Shown one piece after another: positions 33,962 to 43,008 of a DNA stretch of 64,000 bases. The DNA lies in NCBI GenBank assembly GCA_963771305.1, contig CAVYTS010000025.1, positions 423,615 through 487,614 on the forward strand. Direction: 5' to 3'. The position numbers and the translations under genes were made by a program. The notes below the pieces were generated by a model. The model was not told the DNA's origin, did no database searches, and saw only the letters and a program-made list of their open reading frames with translations. Position 1 is the stretch's first letter. Every line of letters starts with the position of its first letter. Source of the stretch: CAJCIT01 sp963771305 (GTDB taxonomy: Bacteria > Acidobacteriota > Terriglobia > Bryobacterales > Bryobacteraceae).

Positions 33962-36685
33962 TCAACCGATTACGCACCGACCGATACGCACCTTTTCCCA
34001 AGCACAGCCGTCCGAAGAAATGGGTAAGCCCAAATTTTCTCTGGCTAGGCTTTCGAAGCGAAATCCTGAGTGGCCGACGTTCCAGAGGTAGACGATCCGA
34101 CGTGGCGGCCCGATGGGCGAGGCGATGGACATTACTAGTGGCCAGTGCGGACGGGATCCGCTCACGTTCGGCCCATAAAGGCTTGGCTCCTGCTGCGGCG
34201 ATGGAGGTAACATTGGCTCGTCGGCTGGTCTCTGGTCAGTCGTTATGGGGAGGCTCACAGTGTTGACATCAGACGGGTCATCCCGGAGCTTTATGTAGAG
34301 GGTGCCGCTCACCGGACGAGGCACGTTGAGCGTGGCAGCGATGAATCCCTCGGGAACGGAGGCCGCGGTGGAGAACTGCGGATCGGCCGCGACGGCATCG
34401 AGAAGGAATAGATTGGTTCCCTTCAGGATGCATTGTTGCGCGACATCGTTCGGACAATGCAGCTCCTTCAAGGAGGGCTCGCGGACCAAGGTAGCCAGCG
34501 TTTCCCAATCGCCGTCGACGCCCCGTCCGTCCACTGGGCGAAAACGTAGTGGGCCAAAGGCAGAGCCGCCAAAGCTTCTTGCCGGATCGAACCGCCCGAC
34601 TATCGTTTGCGCGTCCTGCAGCGTCAGGCCTCCGTCGTCGATGCTTAGCATCGCGTGGAAGGAGTAATCGGCCGTGGCGACTTCGACTTTCTCGTCGCGA
34701 GGAAACGTAGCAGGCATTTCGGTCTTAATCGAAAACGAGAGGCGCCCATCTTGCGGCAGCTCGCCTTCATTCGCGAGATGGATCGCGGACGATATCGACC
34801 CGGCGCCCAGTTCGACCGACTTGTTCAACAAGGTGACGCGCGGGCGCGGAGATTCAATCGACGCCGGCACATCGAGACTGCGCCCATCCTTGAGTTTTGC
34901 CCGGGCCGTCAGTTTCTCGCTGGGCTGAAGCGAAGCTGTCGCGGAAGCCCCAGCAGCGGCGAGTTGCAGTTCCTCGGCCGCTCCAGCAGTTTTGGCTGAG
35001 GCACCCTCTATCAGCCGCGTGAAGTGCGTACCGCTCAGTTCCACACTTTCCACATCATCCAGGTGCGTGCCGTGCAGAATGCCACGAGCGTCGCCGGGAA
35101 TGATTGTGAACAGTTTTAGCTGCGCGGGCTCTCCATAGAGCCTCAAGGGAATGTGCTCCTCTTCCGATACACCCGCCAGCTTCACGCGTAAGCTTAGGCG
35201 GCCGCCACTCTTCGCGCTCTCGACCGGAATGGCGACTTCCACTTCATCTTCCTTCGATAGCTTCCACTGCGACTTCAGATCCGCGCCCCTCTCGTCCTTC
35301 AAAGAGACTTGGTCAACGCACGCCGCTGCTGCAGATTTCAGATGCAGTGTGTGAGCGATGCCAGCCATCAGGCCTGCCGTTTCAGCAGGAGGAATCGTCC
35401 ATTTAGCTTCGCTTGGCTGTCGCAACTGGAACGTGGGACCGCTAAAGGGCTCGAACCCCCAACTGCCTCGCAAGGTGCCTTTTAACGTTTCGCCTGAACC
35501 CACATCAAGCTTTGCGCTCTCAAGTGTTGTATTCGGATCCACGACGAATCCGCCCCGGGCCGCGTCTGCCTTCACAGGCAAGTCCACGGCCCTACCGGAC
35601 ATGGATTCGACGTGCAGCACCATGTCATGGGCGAGCTCTGTTGAAAAAACCAGCGGCGCACCTTCCGTGGCGAGCACCAGAACATTCGCGTGCAAGCACG
35701 CCAGGGGTGCAGTCGCCGGACGGAGCGGCGGAGCCTTCTCTTGCTTGACAGCCGGCAGGGCAATCACAATCACGGATTTCGGATTATGAAAGGACGGAGG
35801 ATTGTTGAGCTTCAGCTCTAATTCGTCTCCCTTCGGAAAGCTGAGCGCGGGAATGTATTGGTACTGCGCCGTATGCAAGCTGTCGAGGATTCGCGCCAGA
35901 TCCATAACGGCACCCACATACGGGCTGAAATATCCGTACGAGGCTTGTGGCGTGTAGCTGAGCTGGCCGATCAGATCCGAAGGCGCGCCATTGATCAGCG
36001 CCCCCACGACCGACTGACTATGTCCGTCGTTCAGCACCATGTCGCCACCCTTTTGCGTCAGGCAGGCGGCTTGTTCGTCTACCGGCTTCTTGAGGCAGTC
36101 GTCATCGAGACGAATGCTTAGGCTGCGCGCAAGCAATACCGACACGTCTTTTATCCTCGATGGGTCGCTCTCGGAAACCTTGCGAATCGCCTCCAGATAG
36201 GTGTCCAACCGCGCGCGATCAAGGCTGGCCTGGTCGAGGTCTTGCGCGGCACGTACAAACGACCCCGGTCTTCCGCGCACCGCCGAACGCAGCGTGCTGA
36301 AATCCCCGCCGGTTTCCGGAGCGAGAAAGACCAAGGCCTGCTGTGCCTCGGCCGGAACGGTCACGAAAACGCCTTCCTCGCGAACCTTTTTTGACCACGT
36401 TTCGGCCCGCGTGAACCATTTCTCAGGTGGCGGGTTGGTGGAACCGCGCAGGAACGTAACAATCAGTAGATAGTGCGCGGACTGGTGGTCGGGCATTTGT
36501 GGATGTATCCACAGCCGGTCTCCACGGTGAAGGTTGGCTACTTCGGATATCGGCAGCTTGGTTCCATTCCTATCGACCCTTACCTCAATAGGCGGCCCGG
36601 TTAGGTCAAACGACGCCGTGTCAGCCTGAGCAACTGTGTGTAATATGTATAGAAAAAATACCAGGGCGCTGAGTCGGACAATCAT
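33962..36685 (-). CDS. Large exported protein of unknown function (907 residues)
   Basis: I do not recognise a named family. A signal peptide opens it (IVRLSALVFFLYILHTVAQA). The first 350 residues include a possible helical domain with a TLRSAV...DLDQASLDRARLDTYLEAIRKV stretch and paired cysteines (DDDCLKKP...AACLT). The middle and end are beta-rich with Ig-like repeats, including an IPT-like GILHGTHLDDVESVELSG. It is probably secreted or attached to the outer membrane. The last ~60 residues look different in composition, and the stop lies 34 bases from an inverted repeat, so the natural 3' end may have been replaced. Confidence 0.7.
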   Translation of the reverse strand: MIVRLSALVFFLYILHTVAQADTASFDLTGPPIEVRVDRNGTKLPISEVANLHRGDRLWIHPQMPDHQSAHYLLIVTFLRGSTNPPPEKWFTRAETWSKKVREEGVFVTVPAEAQQALVFLAPETGGDFSTLRSAVRGRPGSFVRAAQDLDQASLDRARLDTYLEAIRKVSESDPSRIKDVSVLLARSLSIRLDDDCLKKPVDEQAACLTQKGGDMVLNDGHSQSVVGALINGAPSDLIGQLSYTPQASYGYFSPYVGAVMDLARILDSLHTAQYQYIPALSFPKGDELELKLNNPPSFHNPKSVIVIALPAVKQEKAPPLRPATAPLACLHANVLVLATEGAPLVFSTELAHDMVLHVESMSGRAVDLPVKADAARGGFVVDPNTTLESAKLDVGSGETLKGTLRGSWGFEPFSGPTFQLRQPSEAKWTIPPAETAGLMAGIAHTLHLKSAAAACVDQVSLKDERGADLKSQWKLSKEDEVEVAIPVESAKSGGRLSLRVKLAGVSEEEHIPLRLYGEPAQLKLFTIIPGDARGILHGTHLDDVESVELSGTHFTRLIEGASAKTAGAAEELQLAAAGASATASLQPSEKLTARAKLKDGRSLDVPASIESPRPRVTLLNKSVELGAGSISSAIHLANEGELPQDGRLSFSIKTEMPATFPRDEKVEVATADYSFHAMLSIDDGGLTLQDAQTIVGRFDPARSFGGSAFGPLRFRPVDGRGVDGDWETLATLVREPSLKELHCPNDVAQQCILKGTNLFLLDAVAADPQFSTAASVPEGFIAATLNVPRPVSGTLYIKLRDDPSDVNTVSLPITTDQRPADEPMLPPSPQQEPSLYGPNVSGSRPHWPLVMSIASPIGPPRRIVYLWNVGHSGFRFESLARENLGLPISSDGCAWEKVRIGRCVIG

Positions 36686-37219
36686 GTACGGTTAGACTCC
36701 TCACTCGCGCGAACGGGTATCGTTATTCCTTGTTCCTCGCCTCCGGTCGCACGTACAGCGGGCCAAACAGGACTGTGACCGCGTGCCGCCCAGATTTGTC
36801 TATCTTTTGATATGTATTGAGCTGGGTATTTTTCGCCTGCTTTGTGTGCCTCAGAGCATGTTCGATTGTTTCTTGTAACACCTACTCGCGTTTTCTCCCG
36901 GCCACAGAAAACTCGCTCGGTTCAACGCCTCTACTGATTGATGTTTCGCCGGCGCTGGGTGGCACTACGGGAGCCGCTCCGGCAGAGCCCCATTCCCAAG
37001 TCACAAGCTTAGAAGGCTTTTCTGTTCTCGCAAAAACCCTTTCGTCACGGTACGTTCAGCCACTTCTCGGTGCTAGCCCGCCGCAGCCCAGCCTCCGGCC
37101 GGGTCGAAAATCTTGGTAGGTGGCGCAGGCCCTTTTAGCCTGTTGAGCCGAGAGTCATCTCGGCTTTCTGTGGACAATGTCCATGAATCCGCCAATCGAA
37201 TTCGAAAGGTGTTTAGCAA
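36686..37219. other. Intergenic region upstream of two diverging genes
   Basis: About 530 bases with no coding frame I would support. It contains control DNA for the 907-residue protein gene (leftward) and the third dispersed hairpin repeat near its right end. Confidence 0.5.
37146..37165. repeat. Dispersed hairpin repeat, copy 3
   Basis: AGCCGAGA-gtca-TCTCGGCT, identical in stem and loop to the copy at 12858, preceded by GCCTGTTG and followed by TTCTG. It lies 54 bases upstream of a gene start, so here it is not a terminator of a known gene. Confidence 0.8.
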
Positions 37220-37974
37220 ATGTCAGACGTATCTTCAAAACTCCCGGAGACCCCGGACACACTTACAGATGAAGAAGTCCGGGCGAACCAGGAACGGGCC
37301 TTAAAAGAAGCCGACCCGGTGTCGAGCCAGCAGTCCGCCCCCCCCGAGAATCAGGAACCCGCGCCAACCAATGAGAACGTGCAGAAAGGCAACAGCCCGG
37401 AGGTCGATGCCCGCGCGGCGGCCAACAGGCTCAACGCCCAGAAAAGCACGGGCGCGAAGACCCCCGCTGGCCGCGAAGCCTCTTCGAAGAACGCCGTCAA
37501 GCACGGCCTCTTCGCCGAAGACCTGGCCCAGCATCTCAGCGAAGAACAAATGGAACGCTATCAGGGCTTCGTCGAAGGCATCGTTAGGGACCTTCACCCC
37601 GAAGGCGACCTGGAGTTGCACCTCGCGCAGCGCATCGCCGACATCCAGTTCCGGCTCGAGATGCTTCGCACCGCCGAGTTCAAGATCTACATGGGCGCCG
37701 CCATCCCTTCCCGACCATGGAAGGTTGCCTCCTGAAGACCAAGAACCCGATGGGCTTGGCTTCGCTCTACGATCAGCGCTGTCAGCGCTCCTTCTCGAAG
37801 ACCCTGGAGGAATTCCGGCACGCGCAACAACTTCGATTGGACCAGGAGAAACAAGCGATTGAGGAGCTTAAGGCGATTGCTGCCGCACACATGCCGCAGA
37901 ACGCCCCGTTCGATCCGGCCCGGTTTGGCTTCTTCCGAAAATACAGTTCGGACCACGGGTTTTCAATCAATTAG
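37220..37974 (+). pseudogene. AVKHGL-family protein of unknown function, frameshifted
   Basis: The first frame (37220-37735) has an acidic, proline-rich start and then the landmark RLNAQKSTGAKTPAGREASSKNAVKHGLF found in a family that is abundant in Acidobacteria and Planctomycetes, with a helical region ending at IQFRLEMLRTAEFKIYMGA. The rest of the family pattern (LASLYDQRCQRSFSKTLEEFRHAQ) continues in another frame to 37974. One base difference near 37710 would join both into about 250 residues. Function unknown. The end overlaps the IS110 gene's 3' end by eight bases. Confidence 0.7.
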
Positions 37975-39223
37975 GAGCATCAGGTTGGGCAGGGACGGAG
38001 GCGATGCGGTGAATGGAAATGCCGAGTTTGCCGAGGCGTCGGACATGATGTCGGATCATACGCTGCCTCTGCCGGTCGTCCAGCGGCGGTGTCTGTCGGT
38101 TGTCGAACGGCTGGCGTTTTTCGAGCACCTGATAGATCAGGAGCAGCATGACATGTGCAACCGCAATGAGGGCGGGTGCTTTCTCACCACCCGATCGACT
38201 GGTCAGACGCCAGAACTTATCTTTGAGAAAACAGTTCTTGGTGGCCGCTGCGGCCCAGGCGCATTCGGTGAGTGCGCCTCGCAGCCAGGGATTCCCGCCG
38301 GTCGTGTGACTGCTCTTGTTCTTGCCCGCGCTCCGGTTGTTGCCCGGACAGAGTCCCGCCCAGGAACTCAAATCCTTGGCTGTCGGAAATTGTTTCATGT
38401 CCGCTCCGGTCTCAGCCAGGATGCTGGCCGCGCTGCGGTCCTGAATACCGGGAACCGTCTGGATCAGTTGCCAGGCCTCGTCCAGACCCGCTGGGTGAAT
38501 CGGGGCGACGATGTCGCGATCCAACTCCGCGATCTGTTCTTCGAGAAACATCATGTGCTGCAAGCTGTATCGGATCATTCGCCGGTGGTGATCCCTCATC
38601 TGGTGCCCTTCCAGCGCTCGAACGATCTCAGGAATCTTCTTCTTTGCTCCTGCTTTGGCGAACTGCGCAATCTCGGCCCGCTGCGCTTTGCCTTTCAACC
38701 GTGCATCCAGCATCAACTGCCCGGACACACCCAACACATCCGTGAGCACGTTGCCCAGTTTCACGTTGCCATCCTCCAGCACCTTCTGGACGCGCTTCTT
38801 CTCGGCGGTAGCGACCCCCAGCAGCTTCCTACGTCTTCGGGTCAGATCGCGCAACTCGCGAATCGCCCGCGGTGGTATGAAACGGGGGTGAATCATGGCA
38901 TGCCGCAACAGATGCGCCAGCCTCCTGCCGTCTTTATCGTCACTTTTGTGGCCTTTGCGGTTCTTCACTTCCTGCGGATTGGCAAGCTAGACCTTCACGC
39001 TCCCCTCCAACTCGTTGAAGACCGGCTTCCAGTAGGAACCGGTGGATTCCATCACCACAGGTGTGATGCGTTCCGCTTTCACCCAATCCCGCAACGACTC
39101 CCAATCAGCCCTGATGCTTCCGAATCGTCGCCTTTCCACGCGCGCCTCTCCGTCCAGAGGCCCGCTCATCATGCAGACCGACAGAATCTTCTTTCCCACC
39201 TCGATTCCGGCGCATCGCTCCAT
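37967..39223 (-). pseudogene. IS110-family transposase with an in-frame amber codon
   Basis: A DEDD/RuvC-like transposase read from MERCAGIEVGKK at 39223. After GSVKV there is one TAG, then the frame continues LANPQEVKNRKGHKSDDKDG to 37967. A TGG-to-TAG or TAC-to-TAG change would explain it. The first catalytic residue reads Glu (GIEVGKK) where the family has Asp (GIDV); the second, VMESTGSYW, and third, DDKDG, are normal. The C-terminal Transposase_20 domain is intact, with VPGIQDRSAASILAE and the serine region NRSAGKNKSSHTTGGNPWLRG. The enzyme is probably dead. Confidence 0.88.
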
Positions 39224-39238
39224 CGCTGCACCTATCAT

Positions 39239-39440
39239 CGTCTGTCCTCCTTTCCCGGCGGAAGAACAGCCCACATCTTCAGGTATATCTTCTTCCTCGC
39301 CTCAACTGCTCCATTCGGGGATTCACCATGTCGGCCTGACCAGTTTCGTTATCGGTTCGACTGCTCCATTAGCCATACCGCCCACCTGCTCCCGCCTGGG
39401 CCCACCATCGCACACATTTTCATAGGCTGGGGTGAACGGA
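39239..39440 (-). ncRNA. Candidate IS110 bridge-RNA region
   Basis: About 200 noncoding bases lie between the element's upstream end and the transposase start. In IS110-group elements this end is known to encode a structured bridge RNA whose loops pair with target and donor DNA. On the minus strand, ATGGAGCAGTCGA and ATGGAGCAGTTGA occur about 48 bases apart, and several GC-rich stems can be drawn (GGGCCCAGGCGGGAGCAGG, CGCCGGGAAAGGAGG). The RNA itself is inferred from family knowledge; I have not folded it. Confidence 0.4.
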
Positions 39441-39474
39441 CGCCCCTCATGAGAGTTTCGTTTTTTCACGCGAA

Positions 39475-39597
39475 CTACTCTTCAAGAAAGTACGCCTCGG
39501 CAATGCCAAAAAAATGGCTCAATTCTGCACGGGTGACGGTATCGTCGAGAAGAAAGTCGTCGCTACCCTCGCCGGCGAGCCCAAAAAGGCCGCCTAG
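39475..39597 (+). pseudogene. 3' fragment of an unrecognised gene, cut by the IS110 element
   Basis: The frame ending in TAG at 39595-39597 reads LLFKKVRLGNAKKMAQ and then FCTGDGIVEKKVVATLAGEP before a KKAA end. This looks like a real protein tail rather than chance, but no start exists because the upstream side is the IS. I cannot name it. Confidence 0.35.
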
Positions 39598-39905
39598 TCA
39601 CTCCCAAACAATGCGGAAACACCTCGATTAAATCCACGTCTTTGAGAGATCCACGCATCGTGTGTCTGATGGGAACGGCGCACCAAGCAATCGGAGCCGC
39701 GACCGTAACGGAGTGAATGCAAAGCTCCGGAGTCACAACCATTTGGAGCGAAAACACGAAACCTTCCGTAGGAAGTTGGGTCAGGCGGATATCGAGTCCG
39801 CCTCCTCTCCAGGAAACGGCAGTTTGCGTTCGTTAGTCTCGATGCGGAACCGGACGCAGAAAGGGCGATGGGGTCAGCGCAAACCGCTTGCTATGATTTC
39901 CTTGC
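39598..39905. other. Intergenic region before tRNA-Ile
   Basis: About 300 bases with no supported gene. It must contain the tRNA promoter; no clear -35/-10 pair stood out. Confidence 0.4.
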
Positions 39906-39983
<78 letters not shown>

Positions 39984-40003
39984 TTAAATCAAGCAGATAC
40001 GGA

Positions 40004-40238
40004 TCATTGAATATGCACCTGTTCTGCAACTACAGGGACTTTCACAGGGACTACCTTCGAGTTTGAAGCCAAAGGACGAAGCGTGACCGCTGCGACTGCG
40101 TCGCGCTTTGCGGCCATTCGGATGTGAGTAGCGCTCCAACATCGCCCGGCTCATGTGGCCCATGAGAGCGAGCATGGTGCTCTCGGGGACTCCCGCTTCG
40201 GCCAGGCGAGTGCAAAAAGTGTGACGCTTATGCCGCTA
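40004..40238 (-). pseudogene. Tyrosine integrase, C-terminal fragment with frameshift
   Basis: The fragment reads RHKRHTFCTRLAEAGVPEST, then MLALMGHMSRAMLERYSH, which carries the His/Arg box, the GHMS block and the catalytic tyrosine (ERYS) of phage-type integrases. After YSH two bases are missing and the expected RMAAKRDAV...VHIQ end follows in another frame to the stop at 40004. Everything before the C-terminal ~80 residues is gone; the break lies near a palindrome ATGCCGCTAGCGGCAT. It ends 22 bases from the tRNA, as a cognate integrase would. Confidence 0.75.
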
Positions 40239-40333
40239 GCGGCATTCGGCATCGTGCCGACTCCCCGGTCATGCCGACTTCTCGCACGGCGCCCTTGTGG
40301 GAGGCGCCCGCGGCGAGCTAGGATTCGGCATAA

Positions 40334-40985
40334 TCAGAGGCTCTCTAAAAAGGTCAGCAGTTGTTCGTCGGGCCGGTATCGTCCCGGTTTGATACCAAGA
40401 GGCGGGCTGCGCGAGAGCGCTTTTTCCTTCAACTTCATATCGGCATGCAGATAGATCTGGGTGGTCTCGACCGATTCGTGGCCAAGCCAGAGAGCAATCA
40501 CGGCACGGTCGACCCCATTCTGGAGAAGGTCCATTGCGGCGGAATGTCGAAGCGCGTGTGGGCTTACGTTCTTCCGCTTGAGGGATTGGCATTTTTCGGC
40601 GGCGATGGAGATGTATTTCTCCACCAGGCGTTCAACGGCATCGCGGCTGAGCTTTCCGCCTCGGATGCTGACAAAAAGCGGCTGGTCCGGACGGCCATGG
40701 CGCTCCCGCATCCAGGCTTCCAGCATTTTTGCCGTTTCTGGGCGGGGTGCATCGATGTTTTCTGCCCTTTCCCTGGCAGTGGACATGCGCACCCGTTCCC
40801 AAAACAACGTCCTGGCAAATCAGGCTTATCAGCTCTGAGACCCGAAGGCCAGTCTGCACGGTGAGCAGGAGCAAGGTCCGGTCGCGGCGCCCTATCCAAG
40901 TGGAAAGGTCGGCTGCCCCCAGAAGGGCGTCGATCTCTTCCCGATTCAGAAATTCGATAGGCCGCCGTTCGTGCAGGATGCTGAA
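40334..40985 (-). pseudogene. XerD/RIT-like tyrosine recombinase, 5'-truncated and frameshifted
   Basis: Similarity begins at RRPIEFLNREEIDALLGAAD and runs through GLRVSELISL and GKGRKHRCTP, then switches frame near 40755 to ETAKMLEAWMRERHGRPDQP and the catalytic block HALRHSAAMDLLQ, WLGHESVETTQIYLHAD, ending PGRYRPDEQLLTFLESL. This is the type found in recombinase-in-trio elements and related ISs. The N-terminal SAM-like domain is absent. It has a different sequence from the integrase next to the tRNA, so it is a separate insertion. Confidence 0.8.
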
Positions 40986-41447
40986 AAAAGGCAGGGCGGG
41001 AAGAAGAGAACGGCGGCCCGCCGGCTGCAACGAGGGCACAGAGCAAGCCAGCCTCGGCGGGTGCGCGTCAGGGCCAGCTGGATGTCGAAGGGCGCGCCGA
41101 ACATGGTCCCGGTGACGGGCAGGGTGGCCTGGTTAGACCGGGACGCGGCGCAACGGGGCAGATTGGGCAGTTGGCGCACCGGCAGAGCTGCGAACTGTGA
41201 TCGATCCCTTGGCATGTCTGGTCGGACGAAACGGGTCCCTACCTTGATGATGCGGTCGTTCCGGAGAACGATGACGTGGACGTGCGGCTACACCGGGTGT
41301 TGTTGCCGGCGAGCCATGTCAGCCGTGGGTCCCGTGAAGCCGCACGGAGACGAGCGAGCTAAGCGTCCTACCCTGGGATACAACGCCAGGGCGGGCTGGA
41401 GACCGCGAGGAAACTGATCCAAGCCACATCCCTCAGCAGCGCCGAAC

Positions 41448-41484
41448 AATAAAAAGCCCTCCGAACCAAGCTGGTTGGAGGGCC
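41448..41484 (-). terminator. Terminator of the FecR-like gene
   Basis: Read on the minus strand, GCCCTCC (41483-41477) pairs with GGAGGGC (41462-41456) with an AACCA/TGGTT upper stem, followed by TTTTTATTG. It lies about 20 bases past the FecR-like stop. Confidence 0.85.
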
Positions 41485-41504
41485 TCAAGGAGATGGGCGA
41501 AACT

Positions 41505-42149
41505 TTACGGACTGGAAGAACTTGAACCTTGTGTGAGGCCGAGGCCCAAGCCAAGACCGAGAGCAGCCAGGCCAGCTGCGATCCATAAAGCAGCGCTGTT
41601 GGACATGATTGGAGCAGCGCCGGTGCTGGCGCCGGAAGGTGTTTGGCCCCCCGCGCCCGACGGGGAATCATCGACTCCAACAACAGACCCAGCAGCAACC
41701 CGCGTCAGGAGCGCACCCTGCTGGTTGTACACGTTCATGTTTCCTATGACGGAGGCTACTTCCACTTTGTCGCCGTTCAAGCGGACGGCCCCTTGACCAC
41801 CGACCTGATCGTTCTCGACCCGCAGCGAAGAAGCGACAACCTTGAAGCCGGGCTTCAAGTTGTCAAATCTCGCTATGCCCCGAACCAGGACAACCTTGCC
41901 GTCGTAAAAAGCGGCAGCAGAGTTGGTTCCCAGCACGGCTCTGTAGCCGCCCTTCAGGGTGACTTGGCCAGTTGTATTCGTCGTCTTGAGGAGCGCGCCA
42001 TCGGTCAGGTTCGCCGCGCCGCTCACCGAAGTATCGTTGACGCTAAAGCTTCCGATTGCGGTTGCCACCCCGACCACCACTGGACCTGCGAAGGTTGGAG
42101 CGGCGGCTAGCGCAACTACCAATAATAGAAACAACGGATTGAGTTTCAC
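41505..42149 (-). CDS. Exported FecR-like protein
   Basis: A 214-residue protein from GTG 42149, chosen because GGAG lies 10 bases upstream and a signal peptide follows (LNPLFLLLVVALAAAPTFAG). The core is a FecR-like repeat: VNDTSVSGAANLTDGALLKT and LKGGYRAVLGTNSAAAFYDGKVVLVRG. The end is a Gly/Ser stretch with a hydrophobic segment (SAALWIAAGLAALGLGLGLGL) that could anchor it in a membrane. It shares its plan with the larger protein at 56417-57712. Function unknown; such proteins are not linked to iron sensing when no sigma factor is nearby. It lies inside the tRNA-bounded element. Confidence 0.75.
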   Translation of the reverse strand: MKLNPLFLLLVVALAAAPTFAGPVVVGVATAIGSFSVNDTSVSGAANLTDGALLKTTNTTGQVTLKGGYRAVLGTNSAAAFYDGKVVLVRGIARFDNLKPGFKVVASSLRVENDQVGGQGAVRLNGDKVEVASVIGNMNVYNQQGALLTRVAAGSVVGVDDSPSGAGGQTPSGASTGAAPIMSNSAALWIAAGLAALGLGLGLGLTQGSSSSSP

Positions 42150-42439
42150 TTCAAATTCTCCAACAAACCTCTGGACTTCTGAGTACTGGTACTTTAGATA
42201 ATACACGCGCAAGAGATGGAAGTGTAGTGTTTTCAATACAGCTCCCCACTTTCGTGTCAACCGAATTGTCTTACGGGCGGGTCAACAAGCTCTTAAGTCT
42301 TGAAGGGGAAACGACAACTACCGTATCGAGTCGAAACACGGATACTGCCTAGGGGTGGATGGCGCACAGCAACGGCGCCAAAACGGGCTGTCTTTCACGT
42401 CTCGGCAAATCGGCGGGTTGTCGCCGAGCAGGAGTTTTT

Positions 42440-42537
42440 TACTGCAGGCCACCCCTTCACGACGGCACACCGGTCAAGCTTCGTCTCTCTCGCAACCTGT
42501 CGTCGGCGGATGCCAAGACCGGAGACACAATTCCTGC
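42440..42537 (+). pseudogene. Fragment of an exported acidobacterial protein, cut at the attachment site
   Basis: The plus frame reads HDGTPVKLRLSRNLSSADAK followed by TGDTI, a motif common in exported acidobacterial proteins (a beta strand pattern of the form GTPVRLRL...SSADAxxGDTV). It ends abruptly at the duplicated tRNA end (42538). No start or rest of the gene is present. Confidence 0.4.
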
Positions 42538-42585
42538 GACTCATAATCCCTTGGTCGTAGGTTCGAGTCCTACAGGGCCCACCAA
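42538..42585. repeat. Attachment-site repeat, distal copy (tRNA 3' end)
   Basis: Identical to 39936-39983. It lacks the 5' half of the tRNA and is not a functional tRNA gene. Confidence 0.9.
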
Positions 42586-42606
42586 GACAAATCTGTCCGA
42601 ACCGGA

Positions 42607-42972
42607 CACATGGGTAACAGTTTGTTCCTAAGACATAGGTAACACTTTCGGCCCGAACGGGTTGTCGAGTGGCTGCAGAGATTTCTCCTCCAGGTCAATA
42701 TAGCCGAGATCGTAATCCATAAAGCTGACGAGCCAGATGCCGTCGTCGACTTCCTTGATGCCCACTGCCCTCCAGGATCTTGTAGCCCGTCTTCCGCGAG
42801 ATCGCGAATTCCCGACACAGAGAGGCCATGCTCTCACCGTCCTTCAACCGAATCTCGAAACGTATGCGTTCGTCCATAACAGATCTTTCCTTCCAGGGCA
42901 TCCACCACCTCCTGCCTTGTTAGAAGGCAAAAAGTGTAACCCATGTCTCCGGAACGTTCTGTTACCCATGTC
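42607..42972 (-). mobile_element. Internally deleted IS481-type remnant
   Basis: A 39-bp imperfect inverted repeat bounds it: CACATGGGTAACAG... (42607-42645) and ...CTGTTACCCATGTC (42934-42972), each with two TGGGTAAC-like units. Between them is the start and the end of an IS481-type transposase fused with the catalytic core missing. The ~370-bp size and intact ends make it MITE-like. Confidence 0.75.
42628..42901 (-). pseudogene. IS481-family transposase, N- and C-terminal scraps
   Basis: The N-terminal helix-turn-helix is present: MPWKERSVMDERIRFEIRLK and MASLCREFAISRKTGYKI. It jumps to the C-terminal end GIKEVDDGIWLVSFMDYDLG...LQPLDNPFGPKVLPMS in another frame. The whole DDE integrase core, about 200-250 residues, is absent. 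Confidence 0.8.
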
Positions 42973-43008
42973 TCGGGTCGCACAATCCGCCGTCCTTGAG
43001 GAAACGCT

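Larger units (their letters stand above)
37960..39470 (-). mobile_element. IS110-family insertion sequence (approximate limits)
   Basis: The limits are inferred from the transposase plus its upstream noncoding end. IS110 elements lack long terminal inverted repeats, so the exact ends cannot be read here. At the right side (plus strand) a foreign coding tail resumes at about 39475; at the left side the neighbouring gene ends at 37974. Confidence 0.6.

Noticed and set aside
37859..39631. A 590-codon open frame on the plus strand
   Set aside because: It runs antisense to the IS110 transposase, whose minus-strand frame shows clear catalytic and C-terminal motifs. The plus-strand product resembles nothing and is a shadow.
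42538..42584. A second tRNA gene
   Set aside because: Only the 3' 47 bases of tRNA-Ile are present; the 5' acceptor strand and D arm are missing, so it is an attachment-site copy.
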